Source of the DNA: Fusobacterium necrogenes
GTDB lineage: Bacteria; Fusobacteriota; Fusobacteriia; Fusobacteriales; Fusobacteriaceae
Direction: 5' to 3'
DNA: 64,000 bases
Assembly: GCF_900450765.1 (NCBI RefSeq)
Contig: NZ_UGGU01000003.1
Coordinates: 744,001 to 808,000, forward strand
In this document: positions 1 to 12,900 of the stretch, one piece after another
How the letters are laid out: every line of letters starts with the position of its first letter
How positions within the stretch are numbered: the stretch's first letter is position 1
Notes under the pieces: generated by a model
What the model was told of the DNA's origin: nothing
The model's input: the letters and a program-made list of their open reading frames with translations, nothing else
The model's database searches: none
Position numbers and translations under genes: made by a program

Positions 1-1
1 A

Positions 2-2179
2 GTTGATATAGATGAAGATACTTTAAATATAGCCATTCAAACATCTTTTCAATTACCATCAGAACTTGCTAATATAAGAGAATATAGAAAAGAACAATTT
101 CTAGCTGGTGATAATTCATTAAAAAAAGATATACCAGAACAAAGAAAGTTATTTGAACCAGGAAATTTAAGATTAATATATAATTACAATAAAAGCTTTC
201 AAAGATATCGTTCTGAAAGCAAAACATTAGATACTGAGTATTATGGACCTCTTCTATATGGAGAGTTAGAGGTGTATCATGAAATATACCCTGAATTAGA
301 AAATTATCAGACAAGATTAACATATAGAGATGTATATAAAGATCATGATATTATTTTTGGAGACAATTATATAACTATGCCTGATATATTGACTGGAACA
401 GTTAGTAAATTAAGAGGAATAAGCTTTACTAGAGATAGTAAGATTAGTAGTATAAATGAAAATTCTACTAATATTACTATAACTGGACAAGCTCCACTTG
501 GAAAGTTTGTAGAGTTATATAGAAATGGACAATTACTATCATATGAAGATGTAAAAGCTGGACGTTATATTTTTGAAAATGTACCTGCACTTTTTAACTC
601 TGATTCATTTTATGTAATAATATATAATCAAGATGGAAGTATAGTTAGGGAAGATTTGAGAAGAGGTTATAACAAAGATTTAGAGAAAAAAGGTGAATTT
701 GGATATAATATTTTTATGGGAGATTCAGATTACGATAAATATTATCAATTCATAGGTGAAGTAAACTACGGATTAACTAACACTTTAACTTTGAAAACTG
801 GATATTATGATTTGAAATATTCATCATATTGGGATGATAAAGCTCAATCTAGAGAAAGCGTAAAGTTAGGAGCTTTATATGTAAGTGACTTTTCAAAATA
901 TCCCTTTAGTATAGATATAGAGGCATTTAAAAATAATGGAAATGCTGGAGAGGATTATTATTATAATTATAGACAAGAATTCAATGATTATAGTTTTAGC
1001 TTTGAAGGTGGAAAATATTCAAAGATAACTGAAAGTAGAATTTATAAAAAAGATGAGCAAGCTTTAGAATTAAGCAAGAGTAGATTTTTAATTAATCCTT
1101 TAAGCTTATCCTTGAAGTATTATTCAACAAACTATACTTATACTAAAAGAGAAAATGAGGTTGGGGTAGTTTTAAGGGGAGGATTTAGAAACCTTACTCC
1201 TGAATATGGACTTTATAGAAATTTAACTACAGACTTTACTCAACATGATTTTAGTATTAGAAGTTACCATTTCTTAAATTATATACTTTATGCAGGTGTG
1301 TCTCATAAGACAGTAAAAGGATATGATGAAACTAAATACAAGGTTGAAGTTACAAGTAGAAGATATAACGATAATGGAATTAGATATAGAGCTTATTACG
1401 AAAAATCAGATAGATATGGAGAGGTTTTTGGTCTAGCGTTTGATATAGATTACAACGATTGGTTCACTGGAACAGCTACATATAAAAAAGATAGAGGAGT
1501 AAGTTATTCTGACGTTGGATTTACTGTAGATAAACTTATAAATTTATCTGATGTAAATGCACCTATCAATTCTATTGATAATGGAAGAATAGCTGGAGTT
1601 GTTTATGTAGATAATAACAATAATGGTCAATATGATGAAGGAATAGACAGACCTTTACCAAGAACAGAAGTGAGTGTAAAAGGAACTATAGCTACTACTG
1701 ATGAAAATGGAGAATATAAATTAAGTAATTTGTATCCAGGAGCTTATGATACAAAATTCGAAACACAAAACCCATTATATAAAGCTGAAGCTGATAAGTA
1801 CAGAGTAAAAATAGGACCTGCTACAACAACAGAGTTGAACATTCCAATGAAAGCAAGAAAAATTGTTAGTGGAAATATTAACATAGAAGATCAAATTTTA
1901 AAATATACTTTACTACCAACATTATTTATGAATGTATATGATCTTTCAACTGGAGAAAGAATAGAAGTAGTTATACCAGAAAAAGATGGATTCTTTATGG
2001 TAGAGAATTTGACTGGAGGTAAGTATAAACTAGTTTTAGAATCAATTAATAAGCCTGGAGAAGCTCTATATGAGCAAGAATTAGATTTGCCTCATAGTGA
2101 TGATGAAGAGAAACTAGTTGAGTTATATATAAGAGGAAATAATGAAAATGATTTACAATACGAGATAGAAATGTATTAA
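2..2179 (+). CDS. Usher-like outer-membrane beta-barrel protein, 5'-truncated by window edge
   Basis: The frame is open from base 2, so the N-terminus lies outside the window; the GTG at 272 is not a credible start. The visible 725 residues read like a fimbrial-usher relative. A segment around bases 425-670 (ITGQAPLGKFVELYRNGQ, then DVKAGRYIFENV and a YNQDGS turn) matches the plug or N-terminal logic of PapC-type ushers. It is followed by alternating aromatic beta strands typical of a barrel. Near 1590-1770 there is an SdrD_B/Cna_B-like domain (AGVVYVDNNNNGQYDEG, then TTDENGEYKLSNL). No chaperone or pilin gene is visible. It lies 20 bases before the TpsB gene in the same direction, so a role in exporting or anchoring the TpsA protein is plausible but inferred. 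Usher family membership is my reading by eye. Confidence 0.6.
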   Translation, partial: VDIDEDTLNIAIQTSFQLPSELANIREYRKEQFLAGDNSLKKDIPEQRKLFEPGNLRLIYNYNKSFQRYRSESKTLDTEYYGPLLYGELEVYHEIYPELENYQTRLTYRDVYKDHDIIFGDNYITMPDILTGTVSKLRGISFTRDSKISSINENSTNITITGQAPLGKFVELYRNGQLLSYEDVKAGRYIFENVPALFNSDSFYVIIYNQDGSIVREDLRRGYNKDLEKKGEFGYNIFMGDSDYDKYYQFIGEVNYGLTNTLTLKTGYYDLKYSSYWDDKAQSRESVKLGALYVSDFSKYPFSIDIEAFKNNGNAGEDYYYNYRQEFNDYSFSFEGGKYSKITESRIYKKDEQALELSKSRFLINPLSLSLKYYSTNYTYTKRENEVGVVLRGGFRNLTPEYGLYRNLTTDFTQHDFSIRSYHFLNYILYAGVSHKTVKGYDETKYKVEVTSRRYNDNGIRYRAYYEKSDRYGEVFGLAFDIDYNDWFTGTATYKKDRGVSYSDVGFTVDKLINLSDVNAPINSIDNGRIAGVVYVDNNNNGQYDEGIDRPLPRTEVSVKGTIATTDENGEYKLSNLYPGAYDTKFETQNPLYKAEADKYRVKIGPATTTELNIPMKARKIVSGNINIEDQILKYTLLPTLFMNVYDLSTGERIEVVIPEKDGFFMVENLTGGKYKLVLESINKPGEALYEQELDLPHSDDEEKLVELYIRGNNENDLQYEIEMY

Positions 2180-2199
2180 TCATATTTGGGAGGGATGTT

Positions 2200-3903
2200 A
2201 TGAAAAAGAATTTGAAGGTTAAATTATGCTTATTAGCTTTGTTAGCTAGTGGTAGTTCCGTATGGGCTGCCACTGTACAAAGAGATACATTAAGTGATAT
2301 AGAAAGAACTCAAAGACTAATAGAGTTAAGACAAAAGCAAGACTATATAAATCAACAACTTATGTATCCCAATAGAAGTACTATAAAAGTAGAAAAGGAT
2401 GTATTAGATGAGGTAAAAGAGGGTGAAAAATACCTATTTACAAATATACAATTAGTTGGAACAACTAAGTTAAAAAGAGAAACTGATAAGGTAATCAAAG
2501 AGTATATCAATACAAAGATGGGAAAGGAGGAGATATATAACCTATTAGTTAAGTTATCTAATATATTTTTAGTAAATGGTTATTCAACAACACTTGTAAC
2601 TTTAAAATCTGGAAATGTCAACAAGGGTGAACTGATTTATGAGGTAAAAGAGGGGAAAGTCAGGAATGTAGAGTTTATGAATAAAAAGGAAGGTGGTAAA
2701 GACAAATTAAAGCTAGGAATGGCTTTTCCAATGAGAAAAGGTGATTTACTTAGTACAAGAGATATGGACCAAGGAATTGAAAACATGAATGTTGGTGGAA
2801 ATAACAATGTAGCAGAAATAACTCCAACAGAAGAATACGGTTATTCTGATATTATAATTGAAGAAAATTATTCTCCAACTGGTTTTTCACTTGGTATGGA
2901 TAACAGTGGTTATAAGGATAAAGGAAGATATAAACTCAATCTAGGATTTACACAAGATAATCTTCTAGGAATAAATGATGTTATAAGATTTAATTACATT
3001 GAAAGATTAACAGATGATAGAGATAAAGATAGAGAATCAAACTATGATTTAGGTGTAACTATCCCAATAGGGTATTGGAAATTTGCTTATAACTATAATC
3101 TAGGAGATAACTATAATACTTATACTAGTGATATTGGTTCATATACAAGTGAGAGTAGAGCTGAAAAACATAAAGTTAGAATAAGTAGAGTTATATCTAG
3201 AGGACAGTATCAAAAAACAACTATTCATGGAGGCTTTACTATTAGAGATAACAAAAATACTCTAAATGATTTGTTGCTAGAAGTAAGTAGTAAAAAATAT
3301 ACAAATGCGGCTTTTTCAATAGATCATACAAATAGATTTTTAGGTGGAACTATTTTTGGAATGCTTGAATATGAAAGAGGAGTACCTTGGTTTGGTTCCG
3401 AAATAGATCCTAGTCCTCTGAAAGAAGGAGATTATAAAATAGAGTATGATAAACTTAATTTTAACTTGGATTGGTTGAGATTTTTTAGTGTAAAAGATCA
3501 CGGATTTCAATATAAAATGGGTATAGGAGGTAGTTATTCAGACGATAGATTATTAGCAGTAAATCAGTTTACTATGGGAGATGAATATACAGTTAGAGGA
3601 TTTAAAGAAAGTTCTGTAGCTGGAAATAAAGGAGTTTATATAAATAATACGTTAACATATATGGGAACTGAAAATATGAATAAATATCTTGCTGCATTTA
3701 AGCCTTTTATAGGATTAGATGCTGGGGTATCAAGAGATAGAGATCTTCCTACTTCTGATAAGATAGTGGGTATGGCTCTAGGATTCAAATTTGATATGGG
3801 GAATTTACACGGAAGCTTTACATATGGAATACCTTTAAGATGGGCACCAGGAATGCCACGTGAAACTAACCCTATCTATGTTAACTTAAGTTATATTTTA
3901 TAG
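2200..3903 (+). CDS. TpsB/FhaC-ShlB family two-partner secretion transporter
   Basis: Outer-membrane POTRA-barrel translocator that would secrete the TpsA protein encoded next. The ATG at 2200 follows a GGGAGGG site. Residues 1-23 form a Sec signal ending SSVWA. There is a short periplasmic helix, then POTRA-like strands (about residues 75-190, including YLFTNIQLVGTTKL and a GELIYEVKEGKV segment). From about residue 225 there is a barrel rich in alternating aromatic strands. The TpsB signature VRGF occurs as TVRGFKESSVAGNKG at about residue 465, and the chain ends with a hydrophobic strand (YVNLSYIL). The length of 567 residues is normal for FhaC/ShlB. The stop at 3901-3903 overlaps the Shine-Dalgarno sequence of the TpsA gene, so the two are almost certainly translationally linked. 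Confidence 0.93.
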   Translation: MKKNLKVKLCLLALLASGSSVWAATVQRDTLSDIERTQRLIELRQKQDYINQQLMYPNRSTIKVEKDVLDEVKEGEKYLFTNIQLVGTTKLKRETDKVIKEYINTKMGKEEIYNLLVKLSNIFLVNGYSTTLVTLKSGNVNKGELIYEVKEGKVRNVEFMNKKEGGKDKLKLGMAFPMRKGDLLSTRDMDQGIENMNVGGNNNVAEITPTEEYGYSDIIIEENYSPTGFSLGMDNSGYKDKGRYKLNLGFTQDNLLGINDVIRFNYIERLTDDRDKDRESNYDLGVTIPIGYWKFAYNYNLGDNYNTYTSDIGSYTSESRAEKHKVRISRVISRGQYQKTTIHGGFTIRDNKNTLNDLLLEVSSKKYTNAAFSIDHTNRFLGGTIFGMLEYERGVPWFGSEIDPSPLKEGDYKIEYDKLNFNLDWLRFFSVKDHGFQYKMGIGGSYSDDRLLAVNQFTMGDEYTVRGFKESSVAGNKGVYINNTLTYMGTENMNKYLAAFKPFIGLDAGVSRDRDLPTSDKIVGMALGFKFDMGNLHGSFTYGIPLRWAPGMPRETNPIYVNLSYIL

Positions 3904-3914
3904 GAGGGATGGTT

Positions 3915-6900
3915 ATGAACTATTTAAAGTTAAATGAGAAGTTACTAAAACATCATTTAAAGAACAAAAAAAGAATAACCTTAAGTTTGATAGTAACTTT
4001 TATGATAACCGGTGGTCTAGGTATAACGGAAGAAGAAATTCTAGCTAGGGACCTGAGGCCAAGACAAGCAAAAAATGATATTAATATTGGTAATGATAGT
4101 CCAGGTTTAAGTATTGATAAAGCAGCAAATGGAAAAACTGATGTTGTAAATATTGTAACTCCAGGGGCTAATGGAATTTCACACAACAAATTTGTTGACT
4201 TTAATGTTGGTGAAGAAGGTATAATATTTAATAATAATGGTTTTCATGAATATGTTAATAGTCAATTAGGAGGAATTGTTCATAAAAATGCTAATTTGAG
4301 TGGTGGAGCTGCTAAAACAATTTTAAATGAAGTTACTGGAATGAGAGATTCATATTTGAATGGTGTTGTAGAAGTAGCTGGAGAAAAAGCAGATTTTATT
4401 CTTGCGAATGAGAACGGAATTACTGTTAATGGAGCAGGATTTATTAATACTAGTGGAGTTACATTAACAACTGGTAAAGTTAATAATAATAATGGAAATT
4501 TAAGTGTTGATGTAACTAAAGGAAATGTTGTAATTGAAGGAAGCGGAGTAGAAGTATCTGGAAATTATTTTAATATTATTTCTCAAACTATAGAGCTATT
4601 TGGACAGGTATCCTCTAAAAATGGTGAAAATGATGCCGATTTAAATTTTATAGCTGGAAATAATAAAGTAGATTTTATAAATACTTCAGCTCCTCAAGTT
4701 ACAGGAAGTACTAATGGAACAACTTCAGAAATAAAATATGGAATACATGCAGGTCCGCTAGGTGCAATGTATGGAAATAATATAAGACTTATAAGTACAG
4801 CTCATGGACTTGGGGTAAGACATGAAGGAATAATCAGAAGTAAGGGAGATATCACTATTGAAGCTGATGGTGATATAGCTATAGGAGGATTAAATTCTGA
4901 AAAAAATATTACAGTTACAGGAAAAGGAAAGTTAGAAACAATTAATGGAACTTATAAAGTGGATAATAAAATATATAACTATAGTATTGTTTCAACAAAA
5001 GGAATAAATTTAAATGTAACTGGAGATATGGAGATTAATAGCTTTATAAGTGCTAATGGAGCAGAAGGACTACAAATAACAGCAAAAAATTTAAAAATTT
5101 TAGGAGATAAAAAGACAACAGCAGGAATATTAGCACAAGGACTTTTATTGATAAAAGTAGAAGGAGATATCACTATTGAAGCTTTGTTGAGACCAGTTAG
5201 AAATGGTAGTACAAGTGATGATCCACCATTAGTAGTAGGAGAAGATGGAAAAGTTATTGACCCAATAACAGGAGAAATATTAAATGAAAGTCAATATTCA
5301 TGGGTAGGAAGTGGAATACAAGGAGAAAGAATAGAGATTAGCTCAACTAATTTTACTAATGATTCAACTATTAGTAATACAAGACGTTTACAAGATAAAA
5401 GTTCAATAAAAATTACTGCAACAGATAAATTAATAAATAATAAATTAATATCTTCATCTGGAAAATTAGAACTAAATGCAGGTAAATTAGAGAATAAAGA
5501 AGGAGCATCATTACAGGGTTCAGATATAAAAATTGTTGCTGGAAGTATAGAAAATGTTGGAGATATTAGACAAAATGTGGATAGTCAAGGAGAAACAGCA
5601 GATAGATTTGGAAAAGTAGAAATAGACTTTACAAATGGTAATTTTATTAATAAAGGAACTGTATCAGGATATGAAGTTGTTATTAATGGAACTGGTTTTA
5701 TTCTAGAAAATACTGAAAGTGGTAAAATAGTTGCTTCTACTGTAGATTATCCTTTAGGTCAAGGATCAATTACTATAAAAGTAAAAGATTTAAAGAATAA
5801 AGGGTTAATTCAGTCATATGGATCTGGATTTCAAAATGATATAACCATTGATGTCGAAACTCTTTCAAATATATTAGGACATATTATAGCACAAAGAGGA
5901 AATATAACTATTACATCTAAAGGAGAAATAGTTAACAGTGGAGAAATTTATGCTGAAAAAGATGTAAACATCACATCAACAGGAGCGTCTATAAGAAATG
6001 AAGGTGGAAGCTCATCAATTGGAGCAGCTAAAAATGTAACTATTACGGCAGAAAATGCAAAATTAGAAAATAGTGGGAAAATTTATGCAGCAGAAAAGTT
6101 ACTAGTAATAGTTAGTGAATTATTAAATAATGGAAGTTCGGATGGATTAAAAAAATATTTGGAAGCTTTTTATAATTTAGGTCAAGATGGAACTAAAGAA
6201 ATAGATAAAATTATTGGAGAATTAGAAGGACAATTGCAAAACGCTCCTACTGAAACAGAAAAACAACTTATTCAACAAAAAATTGATCTATTTAAAGATT
6301 TAAAAGAACAGTTAAAGAATTTTAATTCATCATTAGAAACTTTACCAAATATTGGAACAATGTCAGCTAATTCTATAGACATTACTACTAAAAAACTTGC
6401 TCAAAATAATGGTATTATAAAAGCTAATAATGATATACAAATAGCTTCAGAAGATGGAATAAATAATACTGGTATATTAGAAGCAGGCACAGATGTTACT
6501 TTAGAAGCAAAAGGGAACATAGTAAACTCTCAAAGAATATATGCTGGGAACAAGATAGACATCACAGGAAAGAGTTTTAAAGCTACAGGAAGTGATAAGT
6601 TACTAACAGATTATGCAACTACACTTAGCGATTTTAGTACAGCTGGAGGAGATGCTAAGTTAGATGAGTTAAATAAAAAAATAGCTGACTTAGAAGCACA
6701 ACTTAAATCTAGTACAGGAACCGACTTACAAAGTGTAAAAACACAAATAGATAATTTGATTAAAGAAAGAGAAAAGTTAGCAGCATTAAAAGCAAAAATA
6801 TCTTCTTTAGCAGAAAAATTAGAAAATGGTAAAGATGGAACTGGATTAAGTACTATTGAATCTAAAAATGTAAATATAACAACTACTAATGGACCTTTAA

Positions 6901-9900
6901 GTAATGCTGGAATAATAGTAACATCAGAAGATTTAACATTGAAAGCTCAAGGAAATGGTAGTGATATAACTAATACTGGAAATGTTGCCGTTGGTAATAA
7001 TGCGAATATAAGTGGAAATAGTTTTACTAATAATGCAATGACTGTTGGAGGAAAATTTACAGCAACACTTCAAGATAAGCTAGAAAGTGAATCATTAAAA
7101 ATAGTAAAGGGTATGGACGTTACAGCTAAAAATGCTCAATTTACTAATTTAGAAGTAGGTGAAAATGCAAATATAACCTTAAAAGAGAATGGTGCAGGTA
7201 ATGTTACTTTTGGAAAAGATGGTAGTACATCTAATAAAGTAAATATAACTGGAAATCTTGGTATTACAGGTGGAGGTTTAATAAATAAAGCTGAAACTGC
7301 TGTAAAAGGAAGCTTAAATGTAGATAAAAATGGAAATAATAGTGCTAAATTTGAAAATACTGGAACTTTAGGTGTAAATCAAGATGCTACAATAAAAACA
7401 AATGGATTTACGAATAGTGGAAATATAGTAACAGAAAAAGGATTAAATGTTGAATCATCATCATTTACCAATAGTGGTGAAATGGTAGTAAAAGAAAAAC
7501 TTAACGTAACATCAACTGGAGCATTTGAAAATAGTAAAGATATAGTTGCAAGACAAGGATTTGATGTTAAATCAACATCATTTACAAATAAACAAAATGC
7601 AAAGATCAATACTACAGATTTTACTTTAAAAGCTGGAGATGCTATAACAAACCAAGGAAGTATAGAGGCTAAAGGAAATCTTGATATAGATGGAGAAAAA
7701 ACACTTAATAACTCTGGTAAAATTTTAGTACAAGGTTCAGGAAAGATAGATATTAAAGAAAGTATAAATAATTCAGGAGAAATAAAAGTAGGAAAATCTA
7801 CTACAGCTACTCAAGCTAATGGAACCTTACAATCTGGGGATTTATTAATAACTACTGGAACTTTTACTAATAAAGGATCTGGTAAAGTTTCTGCTGAAAA
7901 TGATTTAGATATAGTTGTTACTTCTGGTTTCAATAATGAAGCAAATGGAGAGATAGCTGCAAAAAATATATTGATAGATGGAACAGCTACTACTTTAAGT
8001 ACAAATTTTGAAAATTCTGGAACTATAGCAAGTGAAGGAACTTTAACAGTAGATTTGGGAAGTAATAAAAAAGATATAAACTTAGGAAAATCTGGAAAAA
8101 TGTCTTCTAAAGATACAATGACATTAAAAACAGGTGGAAATATTAGTAACGAAGGAAAATTCTCAAACATAGGAGGATTGGATTTCCAAGCTGGAAAAGC
8201 AATTACTAATAAAGGAATGATTTTAAGTCTTGGAGATATCAATTTACGAGCTAAAGAAAGTGTAACTAATGGAGAAAAAAATGGTACTGGTTCAACAATT
8301 TGGAGTGAAAAGAAAATCACTATTACATCAGAAACTGGAGATATTAATAACTATCAATATAGTACTATAAAATCTAAAGGAGATATGACTCTTACAGCAA
8401 CTAATGGAACACTTTTAAATGAAGGTGGAACTATATCATCTGGTGGAAATTTAAACATAGATACTAAAACTGTGATAAATAAAAGTATAGTAAATGAAGG
8501 AAAAATCTATCTAGAGAAACCAAGTATTGATCCTAATGATACTCAAATATGGGGAGATGCATTTGATAATGTAAATAATATTGGTGGAACTAAAAACTCT
8601 ACAAGGATTGAGATTTGGTTTCCTAAGATAGTTGATACTGGAGCTGTACAAGCCCAAGCAACAATAGAAGCAACTGGAAATTTAGGAATAAAAATTAAAG
8701 AAAAATTAGAAAATGATGTTGCAACAATAAGAAGCGGTGGAAATTTAAATATTAGTGGAGCTGGTCAAGTAATTAATAAAAGTTTGGAAAGTAAAATATC
8801 TCTTGAGGAATATCTAAAACATACATTAATAAGAGTTGAAGATACTATTAGAGAAACTAAACCAGCGAAAGAAGTAATTGTATTTGCTGGAACATTTTAT
8901 GATGGAATAAATGCAAATTTACCAAACAATACAGGGGGAATATTAAATTATAATCCAGTCCTTATAGTTTTAGCTGAAGTTTTAGATGAAAATGCAGGTG
9001 GACATAATTGGCAAGGAACTCAGATGAAAAACTTGTATGATATGCTATATAAAGCAAGTGGGGGAAAAATTGAACCTAACAAAAAACTTGGAATAAAAAA
9101 TACAAATGAGTTAGCAAAAGTAGAAACAACAATATATTCTGCTAAAAACTCAGCAAAAATATTAGCAGGTAAAGATATAACTTTAAACGGTGTTGAAGTA
9201 GTAAATGGAGCTGATAATATTATAAAAAACCAAAGTGTGGACGTTAAAGTAGGTAGTGAAAATGTTGGAACTGTTGATGTTAATTTAGATGTAAGTATAA
9301 CTGATCCTAATGACATAACTGAAACTAATGGAATAAAATATCCAGATGGAGTCGAAGTTATAAAAGGTAGTGTAACAATAAATGGTGTAACAATAGATGC
9401 TTCAACTGGTGGATTAATAAGTGCTATTGCAGTTGCAGGAACAATTAATCCAATTGGATATATTGAAATTCCTAAAGGAGATAATGGAATATTTAGACCA
9501 GCAGATCCTAGACCAGGACAAAATATTCAATATAAGTTTGAGACAAATATTGACTTTATAGATCCATCTAAGTATTTTGGATCTGAGTACTTCTTTGGTA
9601 AGATAGGATATGATCCTGATAGAACTTCAACAGTTATAGGAGATGCTTACTATGAAACACAACTTATAAATAAAGTAATTAAAGAAGCTTTAGGATATAC
9701 TGGAGAAGTTACAGCTGACTACATAAAAACTATGCTTGATAGTGCAGCAGAAACACAAGGAGATTTAGGATTAGTAGTAGGAAAAGCATTAACACCAGAT
9801 CAAATTAATAGTCTTGAAAAAGATATTATTTGGTATGTAGAAGTAGAAATGGATGGAGAAAAAGTTCTTGTACCTCAAGTATACTTTGGAAAAGAAACAA

Positions 9901-12900
9901 GAATAGAAATGGCACAAGGTGATAAAGGTGGAGGATATGGTTCTACTATTAAAGCCGGAGGAAATATTGATATTAAAGGTGGAAGTGTAAGCAATACAAA
10001 TGCAAACATAGTTGCAGGTGGAGATATCAATATGGATGTAACCGGTGATATCACTAATAGTGCAGTAGGAGGATTCCAAGGTGGAATTTCTGCAGGAGGA
10101 GATATATCTCTTAAAGCTGGTGGAGACCTTGATATGATAGGAGGAACTATCACTTCAACTGATGGTGGAGTAAGTGTTGAAACTGGAGGAGATATCAATA
10201 TTGAATCTACTTTAGGAGGAAACTTAGGAAATCAAACTATATCTAATAAAGCAGGAATTACTGCTAAAGGAGATGTAACTGTTAATTCTGGCGGAGATAC
10301 GACTATTAAAAATGGAACTATAAATAGTAGTGAAGGAGATGTAGCTTTAACAGGTAAAAATGTAAATATTGAAGATCAAAACCTAATAAGTAGTGGACAA
10401 AGTTTTGATTCTGATAGAATCAGTAAGACAGAAAGTAGTTATACAGCTTCTACTTCTGTGGGATCAGAAATCGGCGGAAAAAATGTTTCTATTAATGCTG
10501 AAAATGATATTAACATCAAAGGTAGTGGAGTTGTAGCTGAAAATGATTTATCATTAGATGCAGGTAAAAATGTAAATATTACTGATGGACAAAATCATTA
10601 CTATGGAAAAACAACAACTGAAACTAATGGATTTGATATGAACTATAAACTTAATGTTGGTTCAAGTACTTCTGAAACACAAGCTTCAGCTTCAGCTGGA
10701 AGTACTGTAGGAGGACTTGGAAATGTAACTATTAAGTCTGGACAAGATACTAATATTAAAGGTAGTGACGTTATTTCAGGTGGAGATACTAATGTTATAG
10801 CAGGTGGAAATGTAAATATAACTGATGGTAAAAATACTGAAGAGACAAAATCAAGTTCATCAAGTTATGATGTTATCTCATACACTAAGAAGAGCAGCGA
10901 GACAAAATCAAGTACTTCTCAAGGAAGTAGCATAACTAGCGGTGGAAATATTAATATTAAATCTGGTGGAGATGTAACATCAGTTGGAGGAGAATTCAAC
11001 TCACTAGGAGATACTAATATTGATGCAACTGGAAATGTAAAATTTGAAGCTGGTAAAAATGAATATGAAGAAAAGAGCAACTCTTTTGGAGTAGGAATAA
11101 TAAGTGGAAATGCAGGAGTAGGAGCTGGAGGAGCTAGTGCAAATGCAGGATGGGATATTAATAACGGTGGTTACAGTGAAGTTGTAAATGGAAAAGCTAG
11201 TGATCAAACTATCAATGATATGAATAAAGTAGGTAAGAGTGGTAAGAACTATATGGATTCTCTAGCTAAAGCAGATGCAACTATAGGAATTTCAATCCAA
11301 AACAAACACAAGAAGGAAACAACTTGGACAGAAGGAAGTGTAAATACAGGAGGAGATATTAATATCAAATCTGGTGGAACTACAGATATAGGAGGATCAG
11401 ACTTTAACTCAAAAGGTGATTTCAATATTACTGCTAACGATATTGACTCTACTAAATATACTGATGAAATCGAAGAAACAAGTAGTGGATTCAATGTTGG
11501 AGTAAAAGTAGGAAATAATACAACAAGTTCTATTGCAGATGCTGTTAATAAAGGAATGCAAATACATGAAAATGCAACTGATTCAGAGCATAATAGTGTA
11601 AATGGTGCTCTTGTAGGTGCACAAGTTGCTGGTACTGTAAGTAACGTTATCTTTGGAGACCTTGTAGGAAATGTAACTTCAGTTACTGGAGAATTTGGAT
11701 ATAATAATTCATATTCTAAAACAACTGAAGAGAACATTACTAATATTACATCTGGAGGAGATATTAATTTCAAAACAACAGGTGGAGATATCAACTTAAA
11801 AGGTGTAGAAATGGATGGTAATGATATTACTTTAGATTCAGCTAAGGATATCAATATTTCAAGTGCTAAGAAAACTGAAGTAGAACATTCAACTGGAGTT
11901 AATGTTTCAGTTGGAGGAACAGTAAGTGCAGGAGTAGGAACTATTGATGGAGCAAATGCACAAGTTGGAGTAACTGGAAATGTAAGTGTATCGAAAAATG
12001 ATAAGAATAATCAAACTAATACTGGAAGCTCAATCAACGGAAACAATATAACTATCAAATCTGGAGGAGATACTAACGTAATAGGAAGTAACGTTTCAGG
12101 AAATGATGTAACTGTTGATGTTGGAGGAGACTTAAATATTAAGACTGAAACAGATAATATTGACGAGAAGAGAACTGAAGGATGGGCTGGAGGAGACCTA
12201 TCTGGAGGAGTTGCTTCTAATACAATAGTAACTGGAGATGCAGGAATTTCAGCAGGAGGAGGAAGTATCACTAAGAGTGGTGATAAGATCAATAACCAAG
12301 CTGGAATTACAGCTAAGAATAAGATAGATGTAACAGTTGATGGAGACTTAAACTTAAAAGGAGGAGTTGTAGGTTCAGATACTGGAGATGGAAGCTTAAC
12401 AGTTAAAGGAGACGTCAATGTTGAAGATGTTAAATCTAATTATGAAGAAGGCGGAGCAATCGTTGGAGTTAACGGAGGAACTAAAGGAGGAGGAATCCTT
12501 GGAGAAGTTGGAGACAATGTTGACTTAGAGAAAACTGCTAAAGGAACAATTGGAATTAACAAAGATAATATCACTGTAGGTGGAGATGTAACTGTAAATG
12601 GTAAGACAAATACAGGTGACGATAAGTTAGAAGGTGTAAATACTGATATGGATGGAAGCATAACAGTAGATAAAGATGTTTCTCAAGGAGGAGGAACATT
12701 CAGTGGAACAGCTAGTAAACTTCCTGGTAAGAAAACAGATAGTGGAAGCTATGACTTACCTGATGGAAAACAACCACCACCACCACCAATTCGTCGTGAT
12801 CCAGAACCAGTGAAAGTGGATATACCAACATTACCTGATATACCAAAACCAACTGTTAAGGTTCCTATACCTGAAGAGCATAAAGTTATAAAAATACCAA

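Noticed and set aside
1-272. Start of the usher-like gene at GTG 272
   Set aside because: The frame is open and protein-like right to the window edge, and no ribosome site precedes the GTG, so the gene is truncated by the window.
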